This document shows, piece after piece, positions 10,931 to 23,087 of a stretch of DNA of 64,000 nucleotides. The stretch is taken from assembly GCA_035578905.1 (NCBI GenBank), contig JAQJVL010000692.1:124001-188000 (forward strand), in the 5' to 3' direction. The stretch is from Stictocephala bisonia. Lineage: Eukaryota; Arthropoda; Insecta; Hemiptera; Membracidae. Made by a program: the position numbers and the translations under genes. The number at the start of each line of letters is the position of its first letter. Position 1 is the stretch's first letter. The notes below the pieces were generated by a model that did not search any database, had not been told where the DNA came from, and saw only the letters and a list, made by a program, of their open reading frames with translations.

Positions 10931-12665
10931 AACCAAAAAAATGTTTTCTTTTTGTATTTTTTTAAAAGTATACCAAAATTTTATTGGAACAATAAAGAGT
11001 TTCATCCTTCTTTATAATTATTTATTCACTTTTTTCCAAAGTATCTCCAAGGGCTAAGCGATTTGTAAAAAAAATTCTTTTAGAAGGTTAGTTTTTCAGG
11101 GTTAAAAAAATTAAAAAAAATGTGCTGTAACATCTAAAAAATTTTCTTTAAAAAAAAATCTTTCTAATAAAGATAGAAATTTCTAGGTAAGACAAATGGG
11201 TTGAAAAAAACCCAAATTTTTATGATATATTGTTTTAAAAACCCAAAAAACAACAATAAATTTTTTCTTTGCGAAAACAAAAATAATGATGGGTAAAAAA
11301 AACATTTTATTTTTTGGTAAAAAAAAGTCAAAAAAAAACAATTCATTATTTTGTTTTTGGCTTGGGAGCGGGGTGGTAAACTTTGCGGGTTTTCCCCGGG
11401 GGACGTCAAATTAAAAAAAACTGGCCCCCACATATTTAACCCCCGAAAACGGCCCGGGGTGCGTCAATTTGCAAATCTTTGTAAACCCTTAGGGAAAAAA
11501 CATACTATTGTTATTCTTGTTTGTTCACCCATAAAAAAATCGGGAAAAACAATAAAACCATTATTACGTTAGGTAATTCAGAATAATTGGTACGGTGAAC
11601 AGAAATTGTTGACAGATTGGGAAACCCCTTTTTGGTTGTAAACAATAAAAATTTATTTTAATTAACATCATCGGGTTTTGGGTTTGTACTGGTTTTACTA
11701 TCCCTTTTAAAAATGATAGGGGAAATTTAAAATTAAAAATTTACTATCTGAAACCACCATAAAATACTGGCTTTTCAATTAATTAAAAAAATTCTACCAA
11801 AGGGAAAAATGGAGGTCTTTTTACAAAATGTTACCAACATATTTTTGATCCTCTCGAAAAACAATGGATTGTTCCACATTTATAAGTTTGTTGCCGGCTT
11901 TATAGTTACAAGATCCCTATGGTGGAACAGTTAAAAAACCCCCTTGAATATAGAAGTATATACAGAGTATATACAGGGTGTTTTTTTTTTTTAAGTAAGC
12001 CACCACTGGGGTCTTCTAAACATGCAGAGATATAACAAACTTACCTACTTTTTCTTCATTAATAAAATATGTTTTTAGCGTTTTTCTAAAGACCCATTTA
12101 AGGGTTCGATTGAAAATTTTTTTGAATAAAATTTTTTGTCTTGTTATATAAGTAAGTGTGTCAAGGAAAAAAATTAAAAAAAAAAAATTTACGGAGATGT
12201 GGCTACCTAAAGTGGCTAATTTGGGGTTTCCCTTTGGGTTTCCCCAAATTAATTAACAAACCCCCGCAAAAAATTTTTTTTTTTTTTTGAGAATTAAAAG
12301 CGGACAAATGGTAAAAAACCCCCAACCCCGAGTAATTAAAACCATTAAAATTGGGTTTTTGGAAAAATGTAAAACCAAAAAAAATTTTTTTTATAACTAA
12401 AATTCCCGAAACAAAAATTTCCCTTTTAAATAGTAAAGTTTTTTTTTTTGGCCGGAAAAGTAATTAATTTAATTTCATAAACCCAAAATCTTGATAACTT
12501 TACAATAAATAAGGGAGTTATTCCCCGTTTTGCCCGGGACATGCAGCAAGGTGTGTTAAATCCCCACCCCAAAAGCAAGAGCTGTTACGGTTTGGGCGAA
12601 ACGTTTTAAAATTAACCCCTATCCCGTGCCCGGGTGAGCCCGGGCAGACAAAAAAACCCCTTTAA
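10931..12665. other. Noisy non-coding stretch, nothing recognised
   Basis: AT-rich, full of homopolymers. A short repeated GTATATACAG motif occurs near 11950-11975 and GC-rich patches near 11385-11465 and 12525-12655. No ORF family recognised. Confidence 0.4.
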
Positions 12666-13194
12666 AACCCTTTTTTTCATTTTTTACATTTTTTCTATGA
12701 TATTAGCCATTTCTAATCTTTGGATACTCAAATAGTCTAAAATGGCAATATATTAGGTTACAAGCTTAAATTCATACATTTTTAGTTATTATAATGGTTG
12801 AATTTCTTAGACAAAATAAGTATTATTGACTCAAGAATCCCCACTGTCTACTATTTTTATATTAGACAAAATACAAATAATTTATATTAAAACAAAACAA
12901 AAAATGTATATTGAATGAAATAAATTTTTACCTATTTATTTATAAATAAACATCTATTTTCTATAAAAATGTCAACCTTTATATTAAATAAATTATATGA
13001 ATTTAAGCTGGGGTAGTTCGTTTATAGTCTGCATAGTGAGGCCACCATATGGTCACCAATTTTGTGATAGGAAAGGTTTATGAGATGACAAAGTTTCTAC
13101 TTCAATGTACAAGTTAATACTGGCATTTTTAGACTGATTCTTCACTATGACAAAGATTAATAAATAGTTTTTTAATTAGCATAATATGTGTTGG
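12666..13194. other. AT-rich non-coding stretch
   Basis: Normal-looking AT-rich sequence after the noisy segment. No coding or repeat feature seen. Confidence 0.5.
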
Positions 13195-13400
13195 TACATA
13201 TACAGTACAAGTAAATGTCACACAACACAAATTTATTACAATATAAGCACAAAATGCACAAATATATTACAATACAAGTACAAAATGCACAAATATATTA
13301 CAATACAAGTACAAAATGCACAAATATTATGGTGATCGATTTCGGTGAACTTTTGCTCACCTTCCTCAAACCAGAGGGATTCACAAGAGGAAGGAAGGAT
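13195..13400 (+). repeat. Left arm of a foldback-like element with 30-bp tandem units
   Basis: About three and a half copies of a 30-bp unit (core ATTACAATACAAGTACAAAA) are followed by a unique block (GGTGATCGATTTCGGTGAAC) and ACCAGAGGGATTCACAAGAG. The whole arm is repeated in reverse complement at 18505-18700. Arms of this kind mark a foldback or MITE-like element. Confidence 0.75.
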
Positions 13401-13800
13401 CAATACAATTGTACGTGTATGGGTGGACGGGTGGGTCAATACAATTGTACGTGTATGGGTGGGTGGGTTAATACAATTGTACGTGTATGGGTGGACAGGT
13501 GGGTTAATGCCATTGTGTGTGTTTGAGTGGCGGGTGGATCAATACCTCTGTACGTGTATAGGTGGGTGGGTGGGCCAATACTACTGTACGTGTATAGATG
13601 GGTGGGTGGGTTAATGCCATTGTATGTGTTTGGTGGCGGTGTGGGTCAATACCACTGTACATGTATGGGTGGGCGGGTTGGGTCAATACCACTGTAGGTG
13701 TATGGGTGGGCAGGTGGGTTAATACCATTGTACGTGTATGGGCGGGCGAGTTGGTCAATAGACTACCACTGTACGTGTATGGGTGGAAGGATGGGTTATG
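13400..13800 (+). repeat. GT-rich minisatellite, unit about 33 bp, about 12 copies
   Basis: Diverged tandem copies of a unit containing CAATACCATTGTACGTGTAT followed by GGGTGGGYGGGT-like sequence. It is open on both strands, giving repetitive THTRTVVL-like peptides that are almost certainly not genes. The same minisatellite occurs at 61950-62270. Confidence 0.85.
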
Positions 13801-14127
13801 AAAATAATGAAAATAATGATTTATTCCACATCTAAAAACAGATTTACAAACTAAAGTTACAAAACAGCTCGGAATTTACTCTGCCACTTTTTTCCAGTAG
13901 TTGTGGCAGAGCAACTGAAATAAAGATTAAAGTTTAAACAAGAGTCCAGTCCAATCACTGTAAATGCTTCCTCCTCTGTGTCGTCTGCTTAATACTATTA
14001 GTTATTTACACAAAACTATATACAAATAAAATAAAACAAAATTAAACAAGACAAAAAAGAAAGATATACTCTCTTTGAGAGACCTAATTTTAATAATTTT
14101 AACAAGAAATTTTAGCGTTAATAAATG

Positions 14128-14130
<3 letters not shown>

Positions 14131-14181
<51 letters not shown>

Positions 14182-14182
14182 T
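14131..14182. repeat. (TA)n microsatellite
   Basis: About 25 TA units with one interruption (AATATA), in the 3' region of LINE A. Confidence 0.95.
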
Positions 14183-14217
14183 TATAAACAGACAATTTAT
14201 AGTAGTAAAGACTATTT

Positions 14218-17128
14218 TTACATTAAAACATTATTCAGAAATTGTAAACTTTCATTGGAATGTAACCAGTTCTTTAACAAAAAACTAAAATGTTTAAAAG
14301 ATGTGCACAATTTGATTTCTAAAGGTAACTGGTTAAAATACTTAGGGCCCAGATACATGAAGGAGTGTCTAAAAGATGACCTATTGACTTTGGGTGTTTG
14401 AAAGATTTTTTGGACGTTACCTCTAGTACTATAAACTAATTTAAAAACTCCTTGGTTTCCACTTCTGATGTAAAACAATCTAAGTACTTTAAACACGAAA
14501 AGGTGTTGAACTGGCAGGATTTTAAGATGGCAAAAAAGAGGAAATGAACTTTCCTTTTAGCTTTATTTAATATGATTCTGATAAAGTGATTTTGCAAAGT
14601 ACGTAATTTATCTATGTGATATTTGAACGTTCCGCCCCAGCACTGGATTGCATACTGCAGTCTAGATTGAATTAGTGCATAATATAAGGATCTCATTAAT
14701 TTTTTATCACAAAAGTTTTTCAGAAAATAAAATTTCCTAATGCCTGATTTTAATTTGCCATGTAAAAAATTAATGTTTTTTCCATGAAAGCTTTTCGTCC
14801 AAATAAATACCAAGGTATTTGAAATTGTCTACTTTTTCTATACTTACGCAATTACAATTATCACCTGAACAATAAAGTTTCATGGTATTTTAGAGGTTCG
14901 TTAAAGTTAAAATCGTGAAAATCAAAAATCATAAATTTTGTTTTATTTACGTTTACTGTCATTTTATTTTCAAAACACCAATTTCTTAAGGTTTGTATAT
15001 CCTTCACCATACAACTCCACACATTTTGATAGGAGTTCTCAGCATAGAAAAAAGCAATGTCATCAGCAAAAGCTCTTGGTTGGGAAAAAAATAGTTTTTT
15101 TAGCAGATCGTTTAAGAAAATTAAGAAGAGAGTTGCAGACAGGACAGATCCCTATGGGACTCCTGCTTTAATGATAAGAGGTGAGCTTAAGGTGTTACAG
15201 ATTTTCACCTGTTGCCTGCGATTGGTAAGGAAACTTTGAAACCAGCTTAGGGCTGTTCCTCTGACTCCAATTGAATTTAATTTATTTAAAGGTATTTCAT
15301 GGTTAACTAGATCAAAAGCCTTCTTAAAATCAATAAATAAACCTGTCATCTTTTTAACATTATTAAAATTGTTATAAATTGTATTTGAAAAATTAAGCAG
15401 CGCATCTTCAGTAGATCTTCCTGCTCTAAAACCATATTGATGTTCACTAAAAAAGTTTGCCGAATTTAAGAATTTAACTAATCGTATTTTCATGATTTTT
15501 TCAAATATTTTAGAAAAATAGACAAAAGGCTTATTGGTCTCAGATTATCAAGTTTTACTGACGTTCCTTTCTTAAAAATAGGAACTACTACGCTTAGTTT
15601 TAGTTGTTCAGGGAAAACACCGTTTAGAAAACTTAAGTTGATTACATGAATTAAAATTGAAGAATTCTCTGACGCTATGTTCTTAATTAGAATAGTATTA
15701 AAAATTATCAAAACCGCTTGATTTTTTATTTTTTAATCCGTTAATAGTAGAAAGTACTTCGTTTTCTGTCGTTGGAGTAATAAATATGGAGTTCAAACTT
15801 TGCGGAAGTGGCGCCTCGGTCAAGGTTGTGTTGTTATCAGAAGGACCTGTTTGAGTTGAGATAAGGTAATCGTTAATCATTTTCGCTACTGTTTCATGGT
15901 CAGAGATAGTTTCACCGTTATCTAACTCTATTTTGTCAACACCCTTTTTCACATTACCACCACTTAACTTGTTTATTACATTCCACTGCATTGTGATATC
16001 CCCCTTACAGTTGTCAATCAATTTAGAATAATACTGATTCTTTGTAAAATCTATTTCTTTCGATAAATTTGTAGAAAATGTCTTAAAATAATTTAAAAAG
16101 TTCTGATCATAAGGCCTTTTTTTGCTTATTTTATAAAGCTGTTTCTTTTTATCCCAATTTTCAAATCAATCTAGACGTTATCCATGGACTACAAGATTCA
16201 GCTTTACTCAACCTATTACTAATATTTACAGTAGACTTACAACTATTTACAGATTCAATTAGCGTTTTATGAAACATATTAAAACATGTATTTACATTGT
16301 CCACTTTAAAACAATTACTCCAATCAATAGCTTGCAATTTAATTTTTAATGCTGCAAAATCAACTTTGGTACTCACACAAGTCTTATTTGACCTATTTAA
16401 CAAATTAGTTTTCCTGCATGTCGAAAGTTCCATTTTTAGCACCTAAAAATGCAGTGATCCGTTAAATTAATGTCAAATACTTCACTTTTAAATTGATATA
16501 AAAACTTGTGTCGGATGAAAATATGATCTATACACGTTTTCGAATTAACTGTAATTCGGGTTGGCTCTATTTTATAAATTGTGCAAAACCATGGCTATGT
16601 AAAAGACTTAAATAATTTTGAGAGATTTGCTTTTCACTTAATGTATCTAAATTTATATCTCCGATGATAACTGTATTATTTTGCAACTGATTCAGCTTGC
16701 CACTCAATTCATTTACAAAATCATATTCCGAAAAGCTGTGCAATCTATATAAACAAAAAAGATTTAAGAATGAATTTTCATAATTTATTTTTACGAGCAA
16801 TGAGTCAGCTGTAGTAAAATTAATATTTAGTTCAACTGCATTTATATGTTCCGCTACGTAACACATGACACCTCCAGCTCTGTAGGTGTCATTACACTTA
16901 TAAAAAACTTTATAACCCGGAATAGTGTAAAAGTTAATCTCTTCACTGTTGATCCAAACTTCACTAAAAACAATAAAACTATTATTTTTTTTCAATTTGA
17001 TTTAATTCAAACAAGAACGTGTTAAAATTACTTCGCAAGCTCCTGATATTGGCATAGATTAAATTTAAACTATTTGAATCTGTATTGAAAAATATATTTA
17101 CATCATTGATTTCGTTTAGATTTGACAT
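14218..17128 (-). pseudogene. LINE A ORF2: endonuclease and reverse transcriptase, broken
   Basis: Begins at an ATG at 17128 (MSNLNEINDVN). The apurinic-type endonuclease domain covers about 16567-17100, with FSEVWI, RAGGVMCYV and IIGDINLD. A linker (16161-16442 and 15698-16021) leads to reverse transcriptase: LSVVVPIFKKG, QYGFRAGRSTEDAL, LFIDFKKAFDLVNHEI, and then FADD at about 15050 in place of YADD. At about 15155 the usual GVPQGS block reads GVP-stop-GS, a CAG to TAG change. Further frameshifts are near 15710 and 16150. The C-terminal part runs to the stop at 14218. The protein would nick DNA and copy the RNA in place (target-primed reverse transcription, known for the group). This copy is inactive. 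Confidence 0.8.
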
Positions 17129-17386
17129 ATTTATCTAGCTCAAAATATATATGTATACTACTGCTAAACAAAATACTTGGTTATAAAATTGCTATTTTTA
17201 CAATTTTATTAAAACTAGGTCTATAAAATTTGGTTTTTGAAATTTTTATACTTTTATACATAGAAATTTAGTTATGGTACAGCCGGAATATTAAAAATAA
17301 AATAAAATAAAATATTGCTGTCAAATAAAATGTTATATAAACTAAAAGGACATCGTACAAAAGTATAACACAACAACAAAACAAGA

Positions 17387-18358
17387 TCATTTACCGTACT
17401 GTGAGTCATTGAGGTTCACTATGTCACTGTAGGTGTTGATCCGTTTTACAGCTTCCCCCTTGAGCCTCCTTCGGGCTGAAAAACTTCCCATCTCTGCACC
17501 AGGCGAAGGTTATACCCGATGTCGCGACATTTGTCCTTTAGGCACCTGAGAAACTGTTTGTTTTCTGGCCGACAAATGGTCATTAATGTAGATCACTGGA
17601 GTTTGGATGGAGTTAGTCGCTCACTTGCTGCGCTGTCAGAGGATTCTTCTCTTTGTATTTAGTGATCAGTCATCCTTTAATGTTCTGCTTTGGAACTGTA
17701 TGATGAGGGATGGCTGCCGGTTTTTCTTAAAAGAGGGCCACTCTGTGCGCGGCTGCGATGTCACTGTCCTTTACTTCCACCCCCAGCAGCTGCTCCCACG
17801 TCCTTCCTGCATATCTGTCACATTCTCCTCCCGGAGTTTACTGGTAGACCACTTACTTCTACGTTGTTTTTCCTCGAATATTGTTCGATGTTCGCATCCT
17901 GTCCTTCAACTCGCCTACTTCCTTCTTCAAACTGTCATTCTCCAACTTTAATTCCTCATTTTCTTTCTTAAAGCCTGCGAATTTCTTCATTATATCGTCC
18001 ATCATCACATTAGCTTCATCCAGTTTGTCAGATACAAACTGAACTGACTTTGAAATATCTGCCATCTCATTCCTAAAAGCTTTTAGTTCACTGAAAATGT
18101 CGTTTTTGAAACTTTCCATAACTTTCACTATAAAATCTTTCGTTACAGCGTTTGAAGACGACGAGGATGAGTTTCCACTACCCTGAACTGAAGGAGTTTT
18201 ACACTCACGGCATTTCCAGTCTTTAGACGAACGAAGCATCATCTCCCAGCTTGATCTCCCCATATACACTTCGGGTGAAAAACTCCCTCACAACCCCCTG
18301 AACATTTAATATCGTTCGCGTCATTGCACAAATTTTTGCAGATGGCACAGGATGACAT
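17387..18358 (-). pseudogene. LINE A ORF1: PHD finger, coiled coil and FP25K-like RNA-binding region
   Basis: The start MSSCAICKNLCNDAND is followed by a C4HC3-like PHD finger (CAIC, CSGGC, FHPKC, WKCREC) after one frameshift near 18260. A long heptad-rich segment (about 17880-18110, ENEELKLENDSLKKEVGEL) is a coiled coil. The last third (about 17387-17800) is frameshifted but contains NDHLSAENKQF-like and RINTYSDIVNL blocks, which resemble the C-terminal domain shared by baculovirus FP25K proteins and insect LINE ORF1 proteins. In LINEs this type of protein binds element RNA. PHD fingers usually read histone tails, so a role in target choice is possible, but that is inference. Confidence 0.7.
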
Positions 18359-18504
18359 TCTGTAGCACAGAACTACTACAAAGCTAACACAATTTTCCAC
18401 TTCGTACAAAATACGCACGCAAAACTGGAGCACGTGGCGGCCGATCTTGCCACTCTACAGAGCGATAAGCGGTAGCTGTTATCGGCTCGGCTGCCGGAGC
18501 TGGA

Positions 18505-18700
18505 CTATTATATAACCAGAGGGATTCACAAGAGGAAGGATCCTTGTGAATCCTTCTGGTCTGAGGAAGGTGAGCATGGTTCACCGAAATCGATCACCAT
18601 AATATTTGTGCATTTTGTACTTGTATTGTAATATATTTGTGCATTTTGTACTTGTATTGTAATATATTTGTGCTTATATTGTAATAAATTTGCATTGTGG
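18505..18700 (-). repeat. Right arm of the foldback-like element
   Basis: Reverse complement of 13195-13400: the GATCGATTTCGGTGAAC block and about three 30-bp units are present on the minus strand. At its inner end the arm has its own small palindrome (18517-18560: AGGGATTCACAAG and CTTGTGAATCCTT around AGGAAGGAT). Confidence 0.75.
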
Positions 18701-19101
18701 AAAGATTAATACTCTTGCAAAAAACTCCAGAAAACATCCAAATTTAACTATTTTGATAGTGATTTTTAGAGTTATTTTTTGTATTCTTAAAAAACCAACT
18801 TACAAAATGCCAAGCCATAATATCAGCTTTATTCACAATGCCAAAATTTAATTATAATTTTTATAGTTATCTAGTAATTTTCAATCCAGCGAAACCTGAT
18901 TTTGTGCCTGCTATTAGGTAGAGCGTTACCTTATAATATGAAACATCCACATAATTTTGTTTTATTTATTATTTTTTACTCAAAGTTACTATAGTAAAGG
19001 AAGTCTCAAGTTTTATTCAGGAAAAATTGTCAATATTAGTTAAGAAATTTTAAAATAAATATTTCAGTTATTTGCAAAATATTTTTCAAAGTTATACTTA
19101 C
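18701..19101 (-). other. Intron sequence after FN3 exon 3
   Basis: AT-rich. Nothing seen beyond the 5' splice site GTAAGT at 19096-19101 (minus strand). Confidence 0.5.
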
Positions 19102-19392
19102 CTATAGACATTGTAATGAAGATTTCTGTTGCCGATTGGGATGAATAAACATTATCAATGTCCACTGCAAACACTGTTACAGTGTACTTGGTACATGGTT
19201 CCAGATTATCCAAGTATTTTATGTTCGACTTTACTGGTTGAGAATCACAGGATGTAGAATCACCGCCATCATCAACCTTACACAACTCGTACACAAAATA
19301 AGAGACACACTGACTCTTTTTTGCTGGATAATTCCATCTGACATAACTTGAATTAGTTGTGATATTCTCCACAGTTAATGATTGAACAGTTC
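19102..19392 (-). CDS. FN3-protein gene, exon 3 (second fibronectin type III domain)
   Basis: A 291-bp exon on the minus strand. It is bounded by CACCCAACAG upstream and GTAAGTATA downstream, with phase 1 introns at both ends. It encodes about 97 residues with the FN3 pattern: an early Trp (YVRWNYP), a central Tyr (YFVYELCK), the conserved L-x-P-x-T-x-Y block (NLEPCTKYTVTVFAVD) and a final strand (SATEIFITM). Two Cys pairs (QCVSYF to LCKV, SCDSQ to PCTKY) hint at extra disulphides and an extracellular location. It joins in frame with the preceding exon (GAA GCA G|GA ACT). The ligand or role is unknown. Symmetrical phase 1-1 exons are typical of shuffled extracellular modules. The gene continues downstream, but no further exon was recognised. 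Confidence 0.85.
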
Positions 19393-20375
19393 CTGTTGGG
19401 TGAAACATTTCAAATTTCACAATCATTATTAGTTTCTAGATTGACATTTTTAATTATAATTAATACATGATTCTATGAAAGTGACAGTATTTTCCTATGA
19501 ATGAGTTAGGTATTATATTAGACCCTATTGGAGGCTTCTCCTCCTTAAATTACAAGCAAAAGAAAATATATGATCTGTGAACGTCTTTTATCAGATAAAG
19601 TGGTTACTTAAATTTCTCAGAAGGCCCATGTAAAAGTCATGCTTAATGAGATAGTAATGGGCTGTTCAGAGTCGTAATTCTTTATAAGTGTGGTGTAAAG
19701 AACTAACAAGAAAAACTTATCTAACACAGAAAGTAGGAAACAAAACATTTCTATTGCAAAGCCACATAGCACTTAAAAATTTCTAAAGATCTGCTTTTTC
19801 AACTGTCAAGTGTGCTATACTAAATTCATTGTCATATATTTGAAGTAATAGTACAATCAAACTACATTTTATATGTTTCACTCCATGTGGCTGGACAGTC
19901 ATCAGAATCAGGACTGGCTAGTAGCTAAAAAGGATGAAGTGAGGAAGGATGGTCTTTAATAACGTCGGGCAAATTTCATATGATATTATGCCACACAGCT
20001 ATTTGAATATTGTTAGAGGCAAATATTGGATTTACAAGAAATACAACATTGGTTAAATACCATGTGCAAATTTTTTAGCAACAAATATAGATGAAATATT
20101 TCAAGGATTTTTTAAATGTTTTGTTATTTGTATCACACAGTTAAAAAATACTGATTAGCAGTGCACTTGTCTTGAATAACTGGAAATAAGGATTTAAAAT
20201 GTTATTTCCTTTTAATATTAATATAGTTAAGGATGATTTAGACTGATCTTATACAGAGTAAGATTAATAATAATCAGGATAACTTTTAGACCTATTAACT
20301 TGATAAATATGGAGTTAATTGAGCTGATTCATTTGTTAACCATCATTAAATAGGCTATATAGGAATCTAACAAAC
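19393..20375 (-). other. Intron 2 of the FN3-protein gene
   Basis: 983 bp between GTTTGT (minus strand, 20370-20375) and CAG at 19393-19395. AT-rich, with no recognised element. Confidence 0.7.
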
Positions 20376-20666
20376 CTGCTTCATGAGTTAATGTTTTTAA
20401 ATGTTTGTAACTTCCTTTGACTGGTGTTATATTATCACTTAGATATTGCATGAAAACAATTTTGTATGATTTGTCCTTCTGTAATCCTTGGATCCTAAAA
20501 GTTTCAAGTCCAAGACTAACTGTGTTGTAGGTGGTTGTATTTGTGTCTTTTTGGATGGATTTGATTCTGTATTTGAATTGGCTGCAAGATCCTCTATGCT
20601 TGAATTTTAACATCCAAGAAACCTGGATTGAACTAGAAGATGAACAAATATGTTCCACACCTCCAA
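20376..20666 (-). CDS. FN3-protein gene, exon 2 (first fibronectin type III domain)
   Basis: Also exactly 291 bp, with an ATTCACTGTTGCAG acceptor and GTTTGT donor, phase 1 at both ends. It reads GGVEHICSSSSSIQVSW, then CSQFKYRIKSI and GLQKDKSYKIVFMQY, the usual B, C and F strands of FN3 with the Trp and Tyr landmarks. The signal-peptide exon at 61337-61430 ends in the same phase. Its last residues (KPPSVTC) supply the A strand that this exon lacks, so a direct exon 1-2 splice would complete the domain. A 35-bp minisatellite starts about 15 bp upstream of the acceptor, which is unusually close. Confidence 0.85.
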
Positions 20667-20679
20667 CTGCAACAGTGAA

Positions 20680-21175
20680 TTATTTGTGTAATGCGTTGAT
20701 ACATATAGGTTTGGTTATTTGTGTAATGCATTCATACATATAGGTTTGGTTATCTGTGTAATATGTAATACATATATGTTTGGTTATTTGTGTAATGTGT
20801 TAATACATATAGATTAGGTTATTTGTGTAATGTGTTAATACATATAGATTAGGTTATTTGTGTAATGTGTTAATACGTATAGATTAGGTTATTTGTGTAA
20901 TGTGTTAATACATATAGATTAGGTTATTTGTGTAATGTGTTAATACATATAGATTAGGTTATTTGTGTAATGTGTTAATACATATTAGATTAGGTTATTT
21001 GTGTAATGCGTTGATACATATATGTTTGGTTATTTGTGTAATGCAGTCATACATATTGGTTTGGTTATATGTGTAATGCGTTGATACATATAGGTTTAGA
21101 TAGTTGTGTAATGCATTCATACATATGTTTGGTTATTTATGTAATGTGTTAATACATATAGGTTAGGTTTCATTA
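20680..21175 (+). repeat. 35-bp minisatellite, about 14 copies
   Basis: Unit GTTATTTGTGTAATGTGTTA followed by ATACATATAGATTAG. Central copies (about 20815-20990) are almost identical and the outer copies diverge, a pattern of recent central expansion. It lies in intron 1 just upstream of the exon 2 acceptor. Confidence 0.9.
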
Positions 21176-21540
21176 TGATGATAAATATTCTTCATTAACC
21201 AAAAATATCATTTACAATCTATATTACTCTACTATAACAGTTTTATTGACGAGCCTAGATGCCAAGGGGTATTATTAGATGTGTAATTAGATTTTTTTGA
21301 GTTAAGTACACAGATATGAAGCTAAGGAATCATAGACTTTAGTGGTAAAGGAGTACAAGTAAAATGTTTGACAGGTGCTGCAATCTAGCAGAGGATATAA
21401 GTGCCGCTTCAATTATTAACAGTTTTTCTCATATGCCAATAGATATATATGTCACTTGAACCCCTTGGCATCCTGACATTTCAACAGTTTATTTGAACAG
21501 ATGATGCATAATGACTGTTGCCAAAACGATTACCTAAGTG
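21176..21540. other. Intron 1 sequence, nothing recognised
   Basis: Short non-coding stretch between the minisatellite and the piggyBac end at 21541. Confidence 0.5.
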
Positions 21541-22093
21541 TTAACACGTTGGCTGCCATGTCGTCCCGATCGGCACGACACCAAGTGTTCCCGAAATTGA
21601 CATGTAGCGCTGATCGGTACTACAGCGTCTTCTTGTAAGGTATCACTGGAATTGCAATGGAGTGGATGCCGGAGCCATCTAATGGTTAGTAAGTGAACTG
21701 AGTTCATCTGAGGCATGTTGCCTAACGACAGAATGAATCCTAAATAATCTTTGATTGCTTATACTGCGTCGCTAAGCTACTAAAATAGCCGTATTTTGTA
21801 GGCCCGATTGGCACGACGGAAATTTCTATGAGGAATTATTAAAAGAATATTAAATGAAACAAATTACAAACGTGAAAAAATGAATGTATTATTATTACTT
21901 AGACATATATGAATATATTTAATAAAAATGTAAGTAAAAAATTTTAATAATGAGATAAATTTGCCATAAAATAATATTTGAATGGATAAAAATTATATTT
22001 CAAATTACTAATAAGCATCGTATTATATGTGAATGTCTTTGAAGCATTCCTTGCACATAAATGGCTGACCTCGACACACATTGCAAAAGGTTG

Positions 22094-22919
22094 TTACTTT
22101 AAATCGGTTTTTTGATTGCTGCCTTCCTTGCAGTTGAGCATTTTTTTGTAACAACTTTTACAAGTCTTTTTTACATGCCTTCTGTTTTTTCCTACGCCTA
22201 CAAAAATATCAGTCTCTTGTAGATAGTGTTGGCCTTTTGTTTCTACAGATGTTGGTGGGTATTCTTCTAGACCCATTAGCTCCAAGGCTATGCTTTCCTT
22301 GAATGAAGTTGAAGATAGAAGTTTGGAGTTTTCTTCAATATTGTCTTTATAACAAAGCCATGCGTTGACAATACAAGTTCCAAAAAGTAAACTTTCTGCA
22401 ACCTTATGATACCATCGCAGTGTTTTACGCACTGACGAGTTATACAACGCCATTTGGTAGGCAACATCAATGCCCATTTTTAATTCATTGTACTTAGTGA
22501 CCACAAGTGGTTTCATAATAATTGTTTCCTTTTCTATCTTTTTTACCCGTATCTACCACATCAACAGAGTGTTTTATTGATAACATAAGTACTCTTCTTT
22601 TGTCTTGCCAGTTATTAATTGATATGCCGTCTTGGTTTTCTACTACTGCCATTTCACCACGATTAACTTTTATATTTAAAATAAGATCTTTTGGGATTCC
22701 AACTCGATCTGAACGTAGAGTGCCAACTAAATGTGTTCTCTTATCTAAAAGTATTTTTGCCAGTTCAATTGAGCAGTAGAAGTTGTCTACATAAATCGTA
22801 CTGCCAGAGTGCATGTAAGGCTCTATAAGTTCTAACACAACTGATGTTCCCATAAGTAACCTCTGGTGTGATATTTTTTTTTTTCGGATCCTTTTCCTGA
22901 GAAGACTTTACACAATAAG
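22094..22919 (-). pseudogene. PB2 transposase, C-terminal half
   Basis: After the insertion point the frame reads EKDPKKKNITPEVTYG, with one frameshift near 22855. It continues with IYVDNFYCSIELAKILL (second catalytic Asp), THLVGTLRSDRVGIPKD and WQDKRRVLMLSIKHS. A frameshift near 22505 leads into the third Asp region, in which the usual GGVDxxDQ block is degraded to GIDVAYQMALY. The tail carries a CKSCYKKML Cys-rich remnant. This half cannot support transposition. Confidence 0.8.
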
Positions 22920-23087
22920 TATGAGTGGAAGTGGGGCAAAAGTAACGCATCGGGTAAAAAGTACGCAGAGAGGGTATCTTAGGGTTAGGCAGGCTCGCAG
23001 TTGCAGCAATGCTCACGTCTAGTGCAGGTGCCGCCATTGTGATTTAGTGTGTAGTTTGGTGTTACGTCCGGTGAAAACTGTCTTACA

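Larger units (their letters stand above)
4380..12665. other. Homopolymer-inflated segment, probable low-quality consensus
   Basis: Runs of A, T, C and G four to ten bases long occur every few tens of bases here, including many C and G runs (for example 4735-4860 and 8690-8720). These are rare in the flanking sequence. Two transposon coding regions and one LTR inside it are damaged in the same way. The change is sharp at both sides (about 4380 and 12665). Gene calls inside it should be treated as approximate. Confidence 0.75.
13801..18510 (-). mobile_element. LINE A: jockey-group non-LTR retrotransposon with PHD-finger ORF1
   Basis: A near full-length element on the minus strand. It has a GC-rich 5' region (18360-18510), ORF1 (17387-18358), ORF2 with endonuclease and reverse transcriptase (14218-17128), and a 3' tail of ATTATTTTC-type short repeats at 13801-13825. 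A pure TA microsatellite sits in the 3' UTR. It lies between the two arms of the foldback-like element, so it is the younger insertion. Both ORFs carry stops or frameshifts. Confidence 0.8.

Noticed and set aside
13215..13801. Several overlapping ORFs on both strands with THTRT-like peptides
   Set aside because: They are produced by the 33-bp minisatellite, open in several frames at once, and have no start context or homology.
17607..17971. Plus-strand ORFs of about 100 codons
   Set aside because: They lie antisense to LINE A ORF1 and show no conserved motif.
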